Shown: positions 6,463 through 12,834, counted from the stretch's first letter. The stretch: DNA of 16,937 nt from UBA3222 sp002363035 (GCA_946646575.1 CAMPCR010000019.1:1-16937), one strand, 5' to 3'. Numbers and translations: made by a program. Notes: generated by a model not told the origin, from the letters alone.

Positions 6463-8307
6463 ATGGAAGAAAATGTGCGGACGGAAGTTCCGAGTGTGTC
6501 GGATGCGGCTTCGATTACGGACGGTAAAGTAAAAGCGCGACGCGGGCGTCCGCCGAAAAATCGCAAGGCAACATCGGAAGCGGCTCCCGATGTGCAGACT
6601 CCCAATGCGGGACAACAACCCGCGGCGGTTGAGACGGCGTCCGTTCCTGCATCGTCTTCGGCGGTACCGCATGAAATTGCAAGTTCGACCGTGAAAGTTC
6701 CGCGTACGTCATCGTCGGGTTCGAATGCCGGCAGAGGATTTCCGCCTTTGGAAGCGCGTTCCGAGGTGCGCGACCGTCGTTCGAGGGCGACGATTTCGGA
6801 AGCCGCGGGTTCGGCGGAAAGTTCGAACGGTTCGCGCGTGAGCCGTTTTAACAATACGGGTTTTAGCAATACAAACAGTCGTCCGTTGCGTCCCGTTCCC
6901 AATCGTTTCGGTTCCGCGCCGTCATCGGCGGTTTTGCAACGTTACCGCTGGTGGCTCGGGCAACTGTGGCAGTGGCATGTAATCGGGGATGTGCGCTCGC
7001 TGGAGGCATTTGTGTCCGAGGTTTCGGATGCGTCGCTGTCGCCGTTCCTGCTGAACGAGTGGTACGATAAGCCGTTGCGGGAGTTATTGGCGGAAGTGCC
7101 GCCCGAGATGCAATCGGCTTCTTTGACGCGCGGGAGCATTTTGCGCGAAAAAATGCATACCCTCAGCGAGCAAAAACATCCGATTTGCGTCGAGGGCATC
7201 GTGTCGAAGCTCCCCGGTACGGACGAATGGTGTTTGTGTTACGCTTCGGATAATTACCAACTGCGGGAATTGAGTGCCTACGTACCGAAAGTGTTGGTGC
7301 GTCGGTACGGCTTGCGCCCCGGGCAGTCGGTGCGCGGGCAGGTGTATCTTTCGCCGACCCACACGCAATGTCCCTGCGTTATTCAGGTGAATACCGTGAT
7401 GGGAAAATCGCCTGATGAGATGCGCACCATTCCGCATTTTAAAGAGCTCACGCCCTATTATCCGACGCAAAGAATTTTACTGGAAACCGAACCCGCTAAG
7501 GGCTGGGACAACAATGCCATGCGCGTTGTGGATATTATTACACCGATCGGGTTCGGGCAGCGCGGGTTGATTGTGGCGCCGCCGCGTACCGGAAAGACCG
7601 TTCTGTTGCAAAATATCGCGCATTCAATCGTCAGAAATCAACCGCAGGCGCATCTCATCGTGCTGTTGATTGACGAGCGTCCCGAGGAAGTGACGGACTT
7701 CAAGAATTTACTGCCCGGCACGGAAGTCATCAGTTCGACGTTCGACGAACCGCCCGAGAGCCATGTGCGTTCGGCGGAAGTCGTCATCGAAAAGGCGAAG
7801 CGTCTGGTGGAAACGGGCGAGAATGTGATTATTTTGCTGGATTCAATCACGCGACTGGCGCGTGCTTACAATACCATTTGCCCCAGCTCCGGGAAAGTGC
7901 TCTCGGGCGGTGTGGAGGCGAATGCGTTGCAGGGACCGAAGGCGTTTTTCGGTGCCGCGCGCAACATTGAACACGGCGGCAGTTTGACGATTTTGGCAAC
8001 GGCGCTTGTGGACACGGGGAGCAAGATGGACGAAGTGATTTTCGAGGAGTTCAAGGGTACCGGCAACATGGAGGTGCATTTGGATCGCAGTTGCGTCGAC
8101 AAACGATTGTTCCCTGCCGTTAACATCGAAAAGAGCGGTACGCGCAAGGAGGAATTGCTTTATCATCCAGACGAATTGAAGAAAATTTACATCCTGCGCC
8201 GCGCGTTGAAGGGCGTGGTTCCGTCGAGCAATGCCATGGAAATGGTACTGGAACGCGTGAAAAAGACCCGCAATAACGTTGAATTTTTGATGGGCATCAA
8301 CGGGTAA
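6463..8307 (+). CDS. rho: Transcription termination factor Rho with long disordered N-terminal extension
   Basis: A 614-residue hexameric RNA-dependent ATPase that terminates transcription; E. coli Rho has 419 residues. I use ATG 6463; a TTG 12 bases upstream is in frame but less likely. Residues 1-158 are low-complexity, rich in Ser, Ala, Arg and Pro, and include RRGRPPKNRK (26-35), an AT-hook-like basic motif. The primary RNA-binding OB part follows (about 200-300). Catalytic motifs are P-loop GLIVAPPRTGKT (368-379), Walker B LIVLLIDERPEEV with Asp404, and DSITRLARAYN (from Asp460). These are followed by the secondary-site segments LSGGVEANALQGPKAFFGAARN and TGSKMDEVIFEEFKGTGNMEVHLDR, whose halves all match Rho. 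No Shine-Dalgarno is visible. The extension is longer than the core requires and may mediate nucleic-acid binding or condensation. Confidence 0.97.
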   Translation: MEENVRTEVPSVSDAASITDGKVKARRGRPPKNRKATSEAAPDVQTPNAGQQPAAVETASVPASSSAVPHEIASSTVKVPRTSSSGSNAGRGFPPLEARSEVRDRRSRATISEAAGSAESSNGSRVSRFNNTGFSNTNSRPLRPVPNRFGSAPSSAVLQRYRWWLGQLWQWHVIGDVRSLEAFVSEVSDASLSPFLLNEWYDKPLRELLAEVPPEMQSASLTRGSILREKMHTLSEQKHPICVEGIVSKLPGTDEWCLCYASDNYQLRELSAYVPKVLVRRYGLRPGQSVRGQVYLSPTHTQCPCVIQVNTVMGKSPDEMRTIPHFKELTPYYPTQRILLETEPAKGWDNNAMRVVDIITPIGFGQRGLIVAPPRTGKTVLLQNIAHSIVRNQPQAHLIVLLIDERPEEVTDFKNLLPGTEVISSTFDEPPESHVRSAEVVIEKAKRLVETGENVIILLDSITRLARAYNTICPSSGKVLSGGVEANALQGPKAFFGAARNIEHGGSLTILATALVDTGSKMDEVIFEEFKGTGNMEVHLDRSCVDKRLFPAVNIEKSGTRKEELLYHPDELKKIYILRRALKGVVPSSNAMEMVLERVKKTRNNVEFLMGING

Positions 8308-8319
8308 GGGTGATTGGGG

Positions 8320-8349
8320 TTCTCCTTTAGGAAATTCTCCTTCGGGAAA
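8320..8349 (+). repeat. Tandem 15-bp direct repeat downstream of rho
   Basis: TTCTCCTTTAGGAAA (8320-8334) is followed directly by TTCTCCTTCGGGAAA (8335-8349), two copies differing at two adjacent bases. Each copy can form a tiny stem (TCC...GGA); the second has a TTCG loop. Function unknown. Confidence 0.7.
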
Positions 8350-8368
8350 CACCCGGGAGGAACAAAAG

Positions 8369-8410
8369 GTGTATTTAGAGAAGCGGTTGTCGGTTTTACC
8401 CGAGGATTAA
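8369..8410 (+). CDS. Possible 13-codon leader peptide with strong ribosome-binding site
   Basis: GTG at 8369 opens a 13-codon frame ending TAA at 8408-8410 (product VYLEKRLSVLPED, first residue read as Met). It is notable only because GGGAGG stands 8 bases before the GTG, an excellent site in a region where several real genes have none. There is no sequence similarity I recognise. It may be chance, or a leader peptide for downstream small genes. Confidence 0.2.
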   Translation: MYLEKRLSVLPED

Positions 8411-8610
8411 GTCGGACATTCTCGTATTTTTCCGTTTTTAACGGCGAGTGCAAAAGCTTTTTCTTCCTTCTTTATTGCGTGCATTCGAAAATGCCCCGAG
8501 TCGCTCGGATGTCGGAAAGCGATTTTTTGTGAAAATTGCGGAAAAACATGCGAAAACCATCTGACGGCGTCGATAAATTTTCGCGATACGTCACTTCTTT
8601 CACCTTTCGG

Positions 8611-8639
8611 TTGCAAACGTACGTCGTTTGAGATACAAT
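8611..8639 (+). promoter_or_regulatory. Near-consensus promoter of the 94-residue cysteine-rich gene
   Basis: TTGCAA (8611-8616) is separated by exactly 17 bases from TACAAT (8634-8639). The ATG of the gene is at 8649, so transcription starting about 7 bases after the -10 would begin around 8645-8647 and leave a leader of only 2-4 bases, effectively a leaderless mRNA. Confidence 0.65.
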
Positions 8640-8648
8640 AAACCTGTT

Positions 8649-8933
8649 ATGAAACTGTTAAAGGTTGGTATGTTCTCACTGGGCTTGGTGGGCGGTGCTG
8701 CGGCAACGTTCGCGGGCAAGGATTGCCGTTGCTGTGATGCAGATTGCAATAAAGCGGAGTGTCATAATGGATGCTGTTTATGCTGTCGTAGCAAAGAGTA
8801 CGACAAATGCGGTAAGAAGTGTGATAAGGGATGGTTCAAAAAGGAATGTGAAAAAAATAAAACCAAAAAGGGACATTTTGATAAAAAAGATAAGTCGGTC
8901 GTTAAGACGATTGAGACAAAAGGTCAAAAGTAA
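8649..8933 (+). CDS. Small secreted cysteine-rich protein (94 residues)
   Basis: I do not recognise the family. ATG 8649 gives a signal peptide (MKLLKVGMFSLGLVGGAAAT) with a likely cut after TFA; a TTG 21 bases upstream is in frame but lies before the expected transcription start. The mature peptide of about 71 residues opens with a dense cysteine block (DCRCCDADC, then AEC, GCCLCC), followed by three more cysteines (DKC, KKC, KEC), 12 in all. It ends in a strongly basic Lys/Asp tail with KKDKSVVKTIETKGQK. Such paired cysteines suggest metal binding (metallothionein-like) or disulfide cross-linking in the envelope; neither can be decided here. The promoter immediately before it suggests strong, nearly leaderless expression. 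Two further cysteine-rich frames follow on the same strand. Confidence 0.82.
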   Translation: MKLLKVGMFSLGLVGGAAATFAGKDCRCCDADCNKAECHNGCCLCCRSKEYDKCGKKCDKGWFKKECEKNKTKKGHFDKKDKSVVKTIETKGQK

Positions 8934-8952
8934 AATTTATCTTTAACATCCT

Positions 8953-8989
8953 GCATTCGCGCGGTCTTTTGGGGAGAGTGCGCGAATGC
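8953..8989 (+). promoter_or_regulatory. Perfect 10-bp hairpin holding the start region of the 38-residue gene
   Basis: GCATTCGCGC (8953-8962) and GCGCGAATGC (8980-8989) are exact inverted repeats around a 17-base loop. The loop contains the ribosome-binding site GGGGAG (8971-8976) and the right arm contains the ATG (8986-8988) of the following small frame. There is no T run after the stem (GATATATTTC follows), so a translation switch fits better than a terminator, though attenuation of the upstream 94-residue transcript is also possible. Confidence 0.6.
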
Positions 8990-9102
8990 GATATATTTCT
9001 GCCTGCGGCGATTGTCGGATAATGAGTAATCGCAGGGGGTGGTTTGTTTGTATCGGTTGTATCATTTGCGGCGTCCGTGCCTGCAAAAAGGTGGGTTTTT
9101 AA
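8986..9102 (+). CDS. 38-residue cysteine-rich peptide with CxxC and CxxCxxC motifs
   Basis: ATG 8986 to TAA 9100-9102 encodes 38 residues with six cysteines: C7 and C10 (ACGDC) and C22, C25, C28 and C33 (CIGCIICGVRAC), then KKVGF. The second cluster looks like the CxxCxxCxxxC of 4Fe-4S ferredoxin domains (compare CIGC at the start of RnfB-type sites) but has four instead of three residues before the last cysteine and no following proline. The start is supported by GGGGAG 9 bases upstream, one of the best ribosome-binding sites in the window, placed in a hairpin loop. No signal peptide is apparent. A second imperfect stem (9002-9036) lies in the early codons. It may bind Fe-S or Zn, or be disulfide-linked. 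Chance occurrence is possible because it is so short. Confidence 0.5.
   Translation: MRYISACGDCRIMSNRRGWFVCIGCIICGVRACKKVGF
9002..9036 (+). promoter_or_regulatory. Imperfect stem-loop in early codons of the 38-residue frame
   Basis: CCTGC (9002-9006) pairs with GCAGG (9032-9036) and, after a 3-base bulge, GATT (9010-9013) pairs with AATC (9028-9031). It follows the 8953-8989 hairpin by 12 bases, so the mRNA may have two stacked structures around the start. Confidence 0.4.
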
Positions 9103-9313
9103 CGCCATTTTTTCGACGATTTTTTTGATTTTTCCGTTTTTGCGGAACGGAACGGCACCGAGACGGTTCTGTTGTTACGCAATGTAAGTTGCTTGTGGCA
9201 CGAAAGATTGTGCGTTTCCAGTACCTTGTATTTTTTTAATTTTAAATACTTTTTTTAAATAAAATTTCTTTCCGTCCGATATACGTGATTGTACCACCGA
9301 TAGAAAACAACCT

Positions 9314-9418
9314 ATGAACCACACCAAAAAAAACGCATCGAAAGCCAAAAAAAGTAACTCATGTCGTAAATCTCCTAAAGCCGGAACGTGTACGAAGAAA
9401 CCGGCTTGCTGCAAATAA
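9314..9418 (+). CDS. 34-residue lysine- and cysteine-rich peptide
   Basis: ATG 9314 to TAA 9416-9418 encodes a 34-residue, highly basic peptide: MNHTKKNASKAKKSNS, then cysteines at positions 17, 26, 32 and 33 within a Lys-rich tail ending CCK. There is no hydrophobic segment. It is directly followed by a 7-bp hairpin and then a strong terminator, showing that a transcript ends here. No Shine-Dalgarno precedes the ATG, and I found no convincing promoter in the AT-rich 9215-9300 stretch. The Lys/Cys composition echoes the tail of the 94-residue secreted protein, so the two may act together, for example as metal or nucleic-acid binders. An alternative is that the transcript is a small RNA and the frame is incidental. 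Family unknown. Confidence 0.5.
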   Translation: MNHTKKNASKAKKSNSCRKSPKAGTCTKKPACCK

Positions 9419-9420
9419 CA

Positions 9421-9439
9421 GACGAAATTCTGTTTCGTC
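9421..9439 (+). other. Hairpin directly after the 34-residue frame
   Basis: GACGAAA (9421-9427) and TTTCGTC (9433-9439) are perfect complements around a 5-base loop, starting 2 bases after the stop codon. Lacking a T run, it is not itself a terminator but may protect the 3' end or form part of a small RNA. Confidence 0.55.
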
Positions 9440-9452
9440 CGATGCGTATAAC

Positions 9453-9481
9453 AAAACCGCCCTCAAAAGAGGGCGGTTTTT
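9453..9481 (+). terminator. Strong intrinsic terminator, probably bidirectional
   Basis: A 12-bp perfect stem AAAACCGCCCTC (9453-9464) with loop AAAA and GAGGGCGGTTTT (9469-9480), ending in five T on the plus strand. The minus strand reads TTTT after the same stem, so it may also serve the convergent minus-strand frame that ends at 9500. Confidence 0.92.
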
Positions 9482-9499
9482 GATTTGGTGTGCTTTTCT

Positions 9500-9745
9500 T
9501 TAGTTCGTTTCAGGATCTTTCGGATTAAGAGGGATTTTAAAGCGTATTTTATATCTGCCGAAGGTGTTTCGCGGATTTTTGTATTGGAAGATGACTGCAA
9601 CTTTAGAGCGAAAGTAAAATTTTTCGCTACGTAAGGCAATGTGTTTGTCTGTGGTAATTATTTTTCGAGAAATTTTGAAAATATGCGCAAACGAAACGAA
9701 TGGAAACGGCGCAAAAAGATTGCTTTCGGTGTATTTTTCACGCAC
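9500..9745 (-). CDS. Possible small protein convergent on the terminator, unknown
   Basis: I do not recognise this frame. It is open from 9772 (an ATG inside the tRNA on the opposite strand) to the TAA at 9500. I give the GTG at 9745 as start since it avoids the tRNA, yielding about 81 residues: VREKYTESNLFAPFPF at the beginning and a basic, strand-like C-terminus with KFYFRSKVAVIFQYKNP and RYKIRFKIPLNPKDPETN. The composition is protein-like (alternating hydrophobic and basic residues, PLNPKDPE end), and the palindromic terminator 20 bases past its stop has T residues in its direction. No ribosome-binding site is clear for either start. Alternatively it is the remnant of a longer gene truncated by the tRNA locus. 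Confidence 0.4.
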   Translation of the reverse strand: MREKYTESNLFAPFPFVSFAHIFKISRKIITTDKHIALRSEKFYFRSKVAVIFQYKNPRNTFGRYKIRFKIPLNPKDPETN

Positions 9746-9757
9746 CCTGAAAGCGTC

Positions 9758-9832
9758 GTCCTCATAGTTCAAGGGATAGAACCGCGGTTTCCTAAACCGT
9801 TAATCTCAGTTCGAGTCTGAGTGAGGGCGCCA
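9758..9832 (+). tRNA. tRNA-Arg, anticodon CCU
   Basis: A complete cloverleaf: acceptor GTCCTCA (9758-9764) pairs with TGAGGGC (9822-9828) with one G-U pair; D stem GTTC/GAAC; anticodon stem GCGGT/ACCGT around TTCCTAA, anticodon CCT at 9791-9793 (reads AGG); T arm CTCAG, TTCGAGT, CTGAG; discriminator G at 9829 and encoded CCA at 9830-9832. AGG codons are used in the AT-rich secreted-protein genes (2691-5166) of this window. It lies 8 bases before the lipoprotein ATG, so tRNA and mRNA are likely on one transcript. Confidence 0.96.
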
Positions 9833-9840
9833 GGGAACTT

Positions 9841-10608
9841 ATGAAGGCGGGCGGGCGGTTATTGTTCGTTTTGGCGTTGTTAAGCCTGTCGGGGTGTTCC
9901 TGCACGTGGTTTCGGCGCAATCCCGAGCATCCGTGTTCGAAACGTACCAAGAAATTGCTCACCTTTTGGCCGACGTTGCATGGGAATGCGCCGCGCAAGC
10001 CGAAGACCGTTATCCCGAAAGAGAAGCGGAAACGTTATACATTAACGAAAGTTTTGGTGGATGATGTCGTGTTGGTTTCGAAGTCCGAAGATGCTTACAA
10101 AGGCATTATTCAGGCTTTCACGCACAAGGAGAGCAAAATGGGGCGCATCATTGTGCGTTCCGATCCGACCCAAAAGGCGGGTTTGTACTTTATCGTGAAG
10201 CTGGATTGTGCCTTGTCGATGATACCCGCGGGCTCGGAGTTTAAAGTGACCTTCATCGGAAGCGATTCACCGCAGGAGCATGTGCGCACGTGGATAATGC
10301 CGCAGGTGAAGCATTCGCTGTTGTACCAAAACGAAATTTGGCTGGGTATGACCGATGCGGCATCGACGGGGATTATTTCGAAGGAAGCGGCGGAGGAATT
10401 GCAAAACGCGGAAGCGGCAAAGCAAGGCGATTGGGAGCAAAAGAAGGCAAATCCCTGGGATATGAAAAAGAAAGAAGACGCGCATAAAGCGGAACAACTT
10501 GATGAAAAGGCGCAACGAAAGGTTTCGAACAGTTTGATTGCGTGGAAGATTGAGATTTTTGCGCCCGACGGTCGTCTTTTGGCGGTAAAAACCAGCTACG
10601 CATGGTAA
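9841..10608 (+). CDS. Predicted lipoprotein of unknown function
   Basis: A 255-residue protein with a typical lipoprotein signal: basic start MKAGGR, hydrophobic LLFVLALLSL and lipobox LSGC with Cys19. I do not recognise the mature domain. Residues 25-65 are very basic, 65-175 look like mixed strands (YTLTKVLVDDVVLVSK, GRIIVRSDP, AGLYFIVKLDC, EFKVTFIG), 185-235 form a charged Lys/Glu/Ala helix and the end (WKIEIFAPDGRLLAVKTSYAW) returns to strands. The start is supported by AGGGA at 9832-9836, 4 bases before the ATG and beginning on the last base of the tRNA CCA. It ends one base before the priA ATG, so both form an operon. The envelope role cannot be inferred from priA, which is functionally unrelated. 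Confidence 0.85.
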   Translation: MKAGGRLLFVLALLSLSGCSCTWFRRNPEHPCSKRTKKLLTFWPTLHGNAPRKPKTVIPKEKRKRYTLTKVLVDDVVLVSKSEDAYKGIIQAFTHKESKMGRIIVRSDPTQKAGLYFIVKLDCALSMIPAGSEFKVTFIGSDSPQEHVRTWIMPQVKHSLLYQNEIWLGMTDAASTGIISKEAAEELQNAEAAKQGDWEQKKANPWDMKKKEDAHKAEQLDEKAQRKVSNSLIAWKIEIFAPDGRLLAVKTSYAW

Positions 10609-10609
10609 G

Positions 10610-12775
10610 ATGTTTTATGTCGATGTTTTGCCGTTGCGTTCGGTCGACCGTGCTTTGACCTACACCTCGCCGAAACCGCTCCAAGTCGGGATGTTGGTGC
10701 ACATTCGCGTCAGAGGTCGACGAGCGGTAGGGCTGGTAACGAAGGTTTCGAACAACGCACCCGAGGCGGATTATGCGTTGGTTCCCATCGAAGGTTTTTT
10801 GTATGAAACGCCCGTTGTATATGAGGATAACCTTGCGCTTATCCAACGGGTCGCGGATTATTACATGTGCCCGCTCGGTACCGTACTCGAAACGGCTCTG
10901 CCGTCTTTTCTTCGCGTCGGCAAAGTATTTAAAAAGGAATTTTTTCTGCATATTACCGATACAAAAACGGTATTTTCGACACGCGCCGTGCAACAAGAGG
11001 CAATTTATCGTTGGCTTGAACAACATCCGTTTGCCTCGGAGGCGGAATTTCGCAAAAACTTCCCGAAAGGAATGATTTTTTTAAAACGTTTGATCGAAAA
11101 AAAATATGTCGAACGTTGCGAACAGCCGCCTTTGAAAGCCCGAAATGCCGATACGCTGTTGCCGCTGACCGACGAGCAGGAAAGCGTTTTCGAGAAACTT
11201 CGGGCGGCGTTGCGGGCAGGAAAATTCTCGGCGCATCTGCTGTTCGGCGTGACGGGATCGGGAAAAACCGAACTTTACCATGCATTGACGGCGGAAGCGA
11301 AAAAAATGGGATTGCAGACGCTTTATTTGGTGCCCGAAATCCTGCTTTCCGCTCAGGCGCTGGCGAAATTGAAAATTCGTTTATCGGCGTACGGTATTTG
11401 CGTCGGACTTTGGCACAGTCGGCTTTCGGACGGCGAACGCATGCGGGTGTGGCAGGGAGCGTTGAACGGAACGGTCGACGTGATTTTGGGAACGCGTTCG
11501 GCAGTGTTTTTGCCCTTCAAATGTCTCGGCTTGGTCGTCGTCGACGAGGAACACGAACCTTCCTACAAACAATCGGAAACCCCGCGCTACCACGGGCGCG
11601 ACTTGGCGTTGTACCGCGCGCGCCTGAATAACGCCCTGTGCGTTTTGGGCTCCGCAACGCCGTCCGTGGAGAGTTGGAACGAAGCCCGTTGCGGACATTA
11701 TGAACTTCATACGTTGACACAACGTCCTTCGGGGCAGTCGTTGCCGAAGGTTTTTTTGGCGGACATGCGGTACGAAAAGCCGCATTTTGAAGGTTCTTTT
11801 GTACTGTCGACGTTGTTGCGGGAAAAATTAAGTGCCTGCCTGGATCGCGGCGAACAGGCGTTGCTGTTCCTCAATCGCCGCGGGTATGCGCCGTATTACT
11901 ACTGCCCGAAGTGTCGCGTGCGTTTGGAATGTCCGAATTGCAAGAGTTATTTGGTTTTTCATAAAACCGACCGTACCTTGCGGTGTCATATCTGCGATAC
12001 GCGCGTTACGGCGTATGACCGATGCCCCGCCTGCAATTCGCCGATGAAACTCAGCGTCGGTCTCGGAACGCAACGCATCGAAGCCTGTTTAAAACAACTG
12101 TATAAGCGAGCGCGTATTTTGCGGCTCGATTCGGATGCAATTTCGAAAGAGAACGATTGGTATGAAGCGGTTTTGGAGCGAAAGTACGATATTCTCATCG
12201 GCACGCAGATGGTGGCGAAGGGGCTGGATTTTCCGCATTTAACGCTGGTCGGCGTGATTCAGGCGGATTTAATCACCGTGGCGGAAGATTTTCGTTCTTC
12301 GGAACGTTTGTTTCAGTTGCTGGTGCAAGTGAGCGGGCGCGCCGGACGTGCCGAATGTCCCGGGGAAGTTGTGCTTCAAACGTTTTCGCCGGAAGCCGAT
12401 TGGGTGCGTTACGCGTTGCAACACGATACCGTCGGATTTTTGGATCGCGAAACGGTACTGCGCAAACAACATCAATACCCGCCGTTTCGCCGCATGGTGA
12501 GACATTTATTTCGAAGTTTCTCCGAAAAAACGCTTCGCTACGTCGTCGACCAATGGAATGTGTTTTTGAAAAACAATATATCCGAAGACGTTGAAATTAT
12601 GGGTCCTGCCGTACCTTATATCAACAAAGCGCATCGCTATTGGCGCATGCATCTGTTGTACCTGACGCCGCACGAAACTTCCTTCCTTCCGCAACTGCAA
12701 AACCTTCGGCAACGTTTTCAAATGCCGTCGAATGTGATCGATATTTTGGATGTCGATCCGACGGATTTTCGTTGA
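10610..12775 (+). CDS. priA: Primosomal protein N' (replication restart helicase PriA)
   Basis: A 721-residue superfamily 2 DNA helicase that recognises stalled forks and reloads the replicative helicase. The N-terminal 3'-DNA-binding domain is recognisable at 1-105 (DVLPLRSVDRALTYTSP). Helicase motifs are Walker A GVTGSGKT (213-220), DEEH box (312-315) followed by EPSYKQ, and GSATPS (348-353). The embedded zinc region has all eight cysteines in four pairs: C432/C435, C441/C444, C459/C462 and C472/C475. The C-terminal helicase motifs include GTQMVAKGLDFPHLTLVG and QVSGRAGRAE. Length and order match the family. It begins one base after the lipoprotein stop without its own clear ribosome-binding site, suggesting coupled translation. 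Confidence 0.97.
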   Translation: MFYVDVLPLRSVDRALTYTSPKPLQVGMLVHIRVRGRRAVGLVTKVSNNAPEADYALVPIEGFLYETPVVYEDNLALIQRVADYYMCPLGTVLETALPSFLRVGKVFKKEFFLHITDTKTVFSTRAVQQEAIYRWLEQHPFASEAEFRKNFPKGMIFLKRLIEKKYVERCEQPPLKARNADTLLPLTDEQESVFEKLRAALRAGKFSAHLLFGVTGSGKTELYHALTAEAKKMGLQTLYLVPEILLSAQALAKLKIRLSAYGICVGLWHSRLSDGERMRVWQGALNGTVDVILGTRSAVFLPFKCLGLVVVDEEHEPSYKQSETPRYHGRDLALYRARLNNALCVLGSATPSVESWNEARCGHYELHTLTQRPSGQSLPKVFLADMRYEKPHFEGSFVLSTLLREKLSACLDRGEQALLFLNRRGYAPYYYCPKCRVRLECPNCKSYLVFHKTDRTLRCHICDTRVTAYDRCPACNSPMKLSVGLGTQRIEACLKQLYKRARILRLDSDAISKENDWYEAVLERKYDILIGTQMVAKGLDFPHLTLVGVIQADLITVAEDFRSSERLFQLLVQVSGRAGRAECPGEVVLQTFSPEADWVRYALQHDTVGFLDRETVLRKQHQYPPFRRMVRHLFRSFSEKTLRYVVDQWNVFLKNNISEDVEIMGPAVPYINKAHRYWRMHLLYLTPHETSFLPQLQNLRQRFQMPSNVIDILDVDPTDFR

Positions 12776-12834
12776 AAGCGCCTGCGGGGTAATTTTTTGC
12801 ATAAACGTTGCCCTTTAAGTCTGAAAATTTTTTT

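Larger units (their letters stand above)
8308..8648 (+). other. Intergenic stretch after rho, with a tandem repeat, a possible mini-frame and a small-gene promoter
   Basis: The 341 bases contain the 15-bp tandem repeat at 8320-8349; a strong ribosome-binding site (GGGAGG, 8355-8360) 8 bases before a GTG-initiated 13-codon frame (8369-8410); small hairpins CCGTT/AACGG (8432-8444) and CCGAG/CTCGG (8496-8508); and the promoter at 8611-8639 for the cysteine-rich gene. The second hairpin is followed 14 bases later by six T, so it could be a poor terminator for rho. The frame 8314-8532 looks non-coding. Confidence 0.45.

Noticed and set aside
6223..6902. Long minus-strand frames (149 and 157 codons) opposite the rho N-terminus
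   Set aside because: The Arg-, Gly- and Ala-rich products are reverse-strand images of the low-complexity Rho extension.
8314..8532. 72-codon plus frame after rho
   Set aside because: TTG start without ribosome-binding site, aromatic/basic composition typical of shadow translation, and it runs through repeats and hairpins.
9132..9147. TTCCG/CGGAA hairpin in T-rich DNA after the 38-codon frame
   Set aside because: Five base pairs, T run inside and before rather than after the stem; could be chance in AT-rich sequence.
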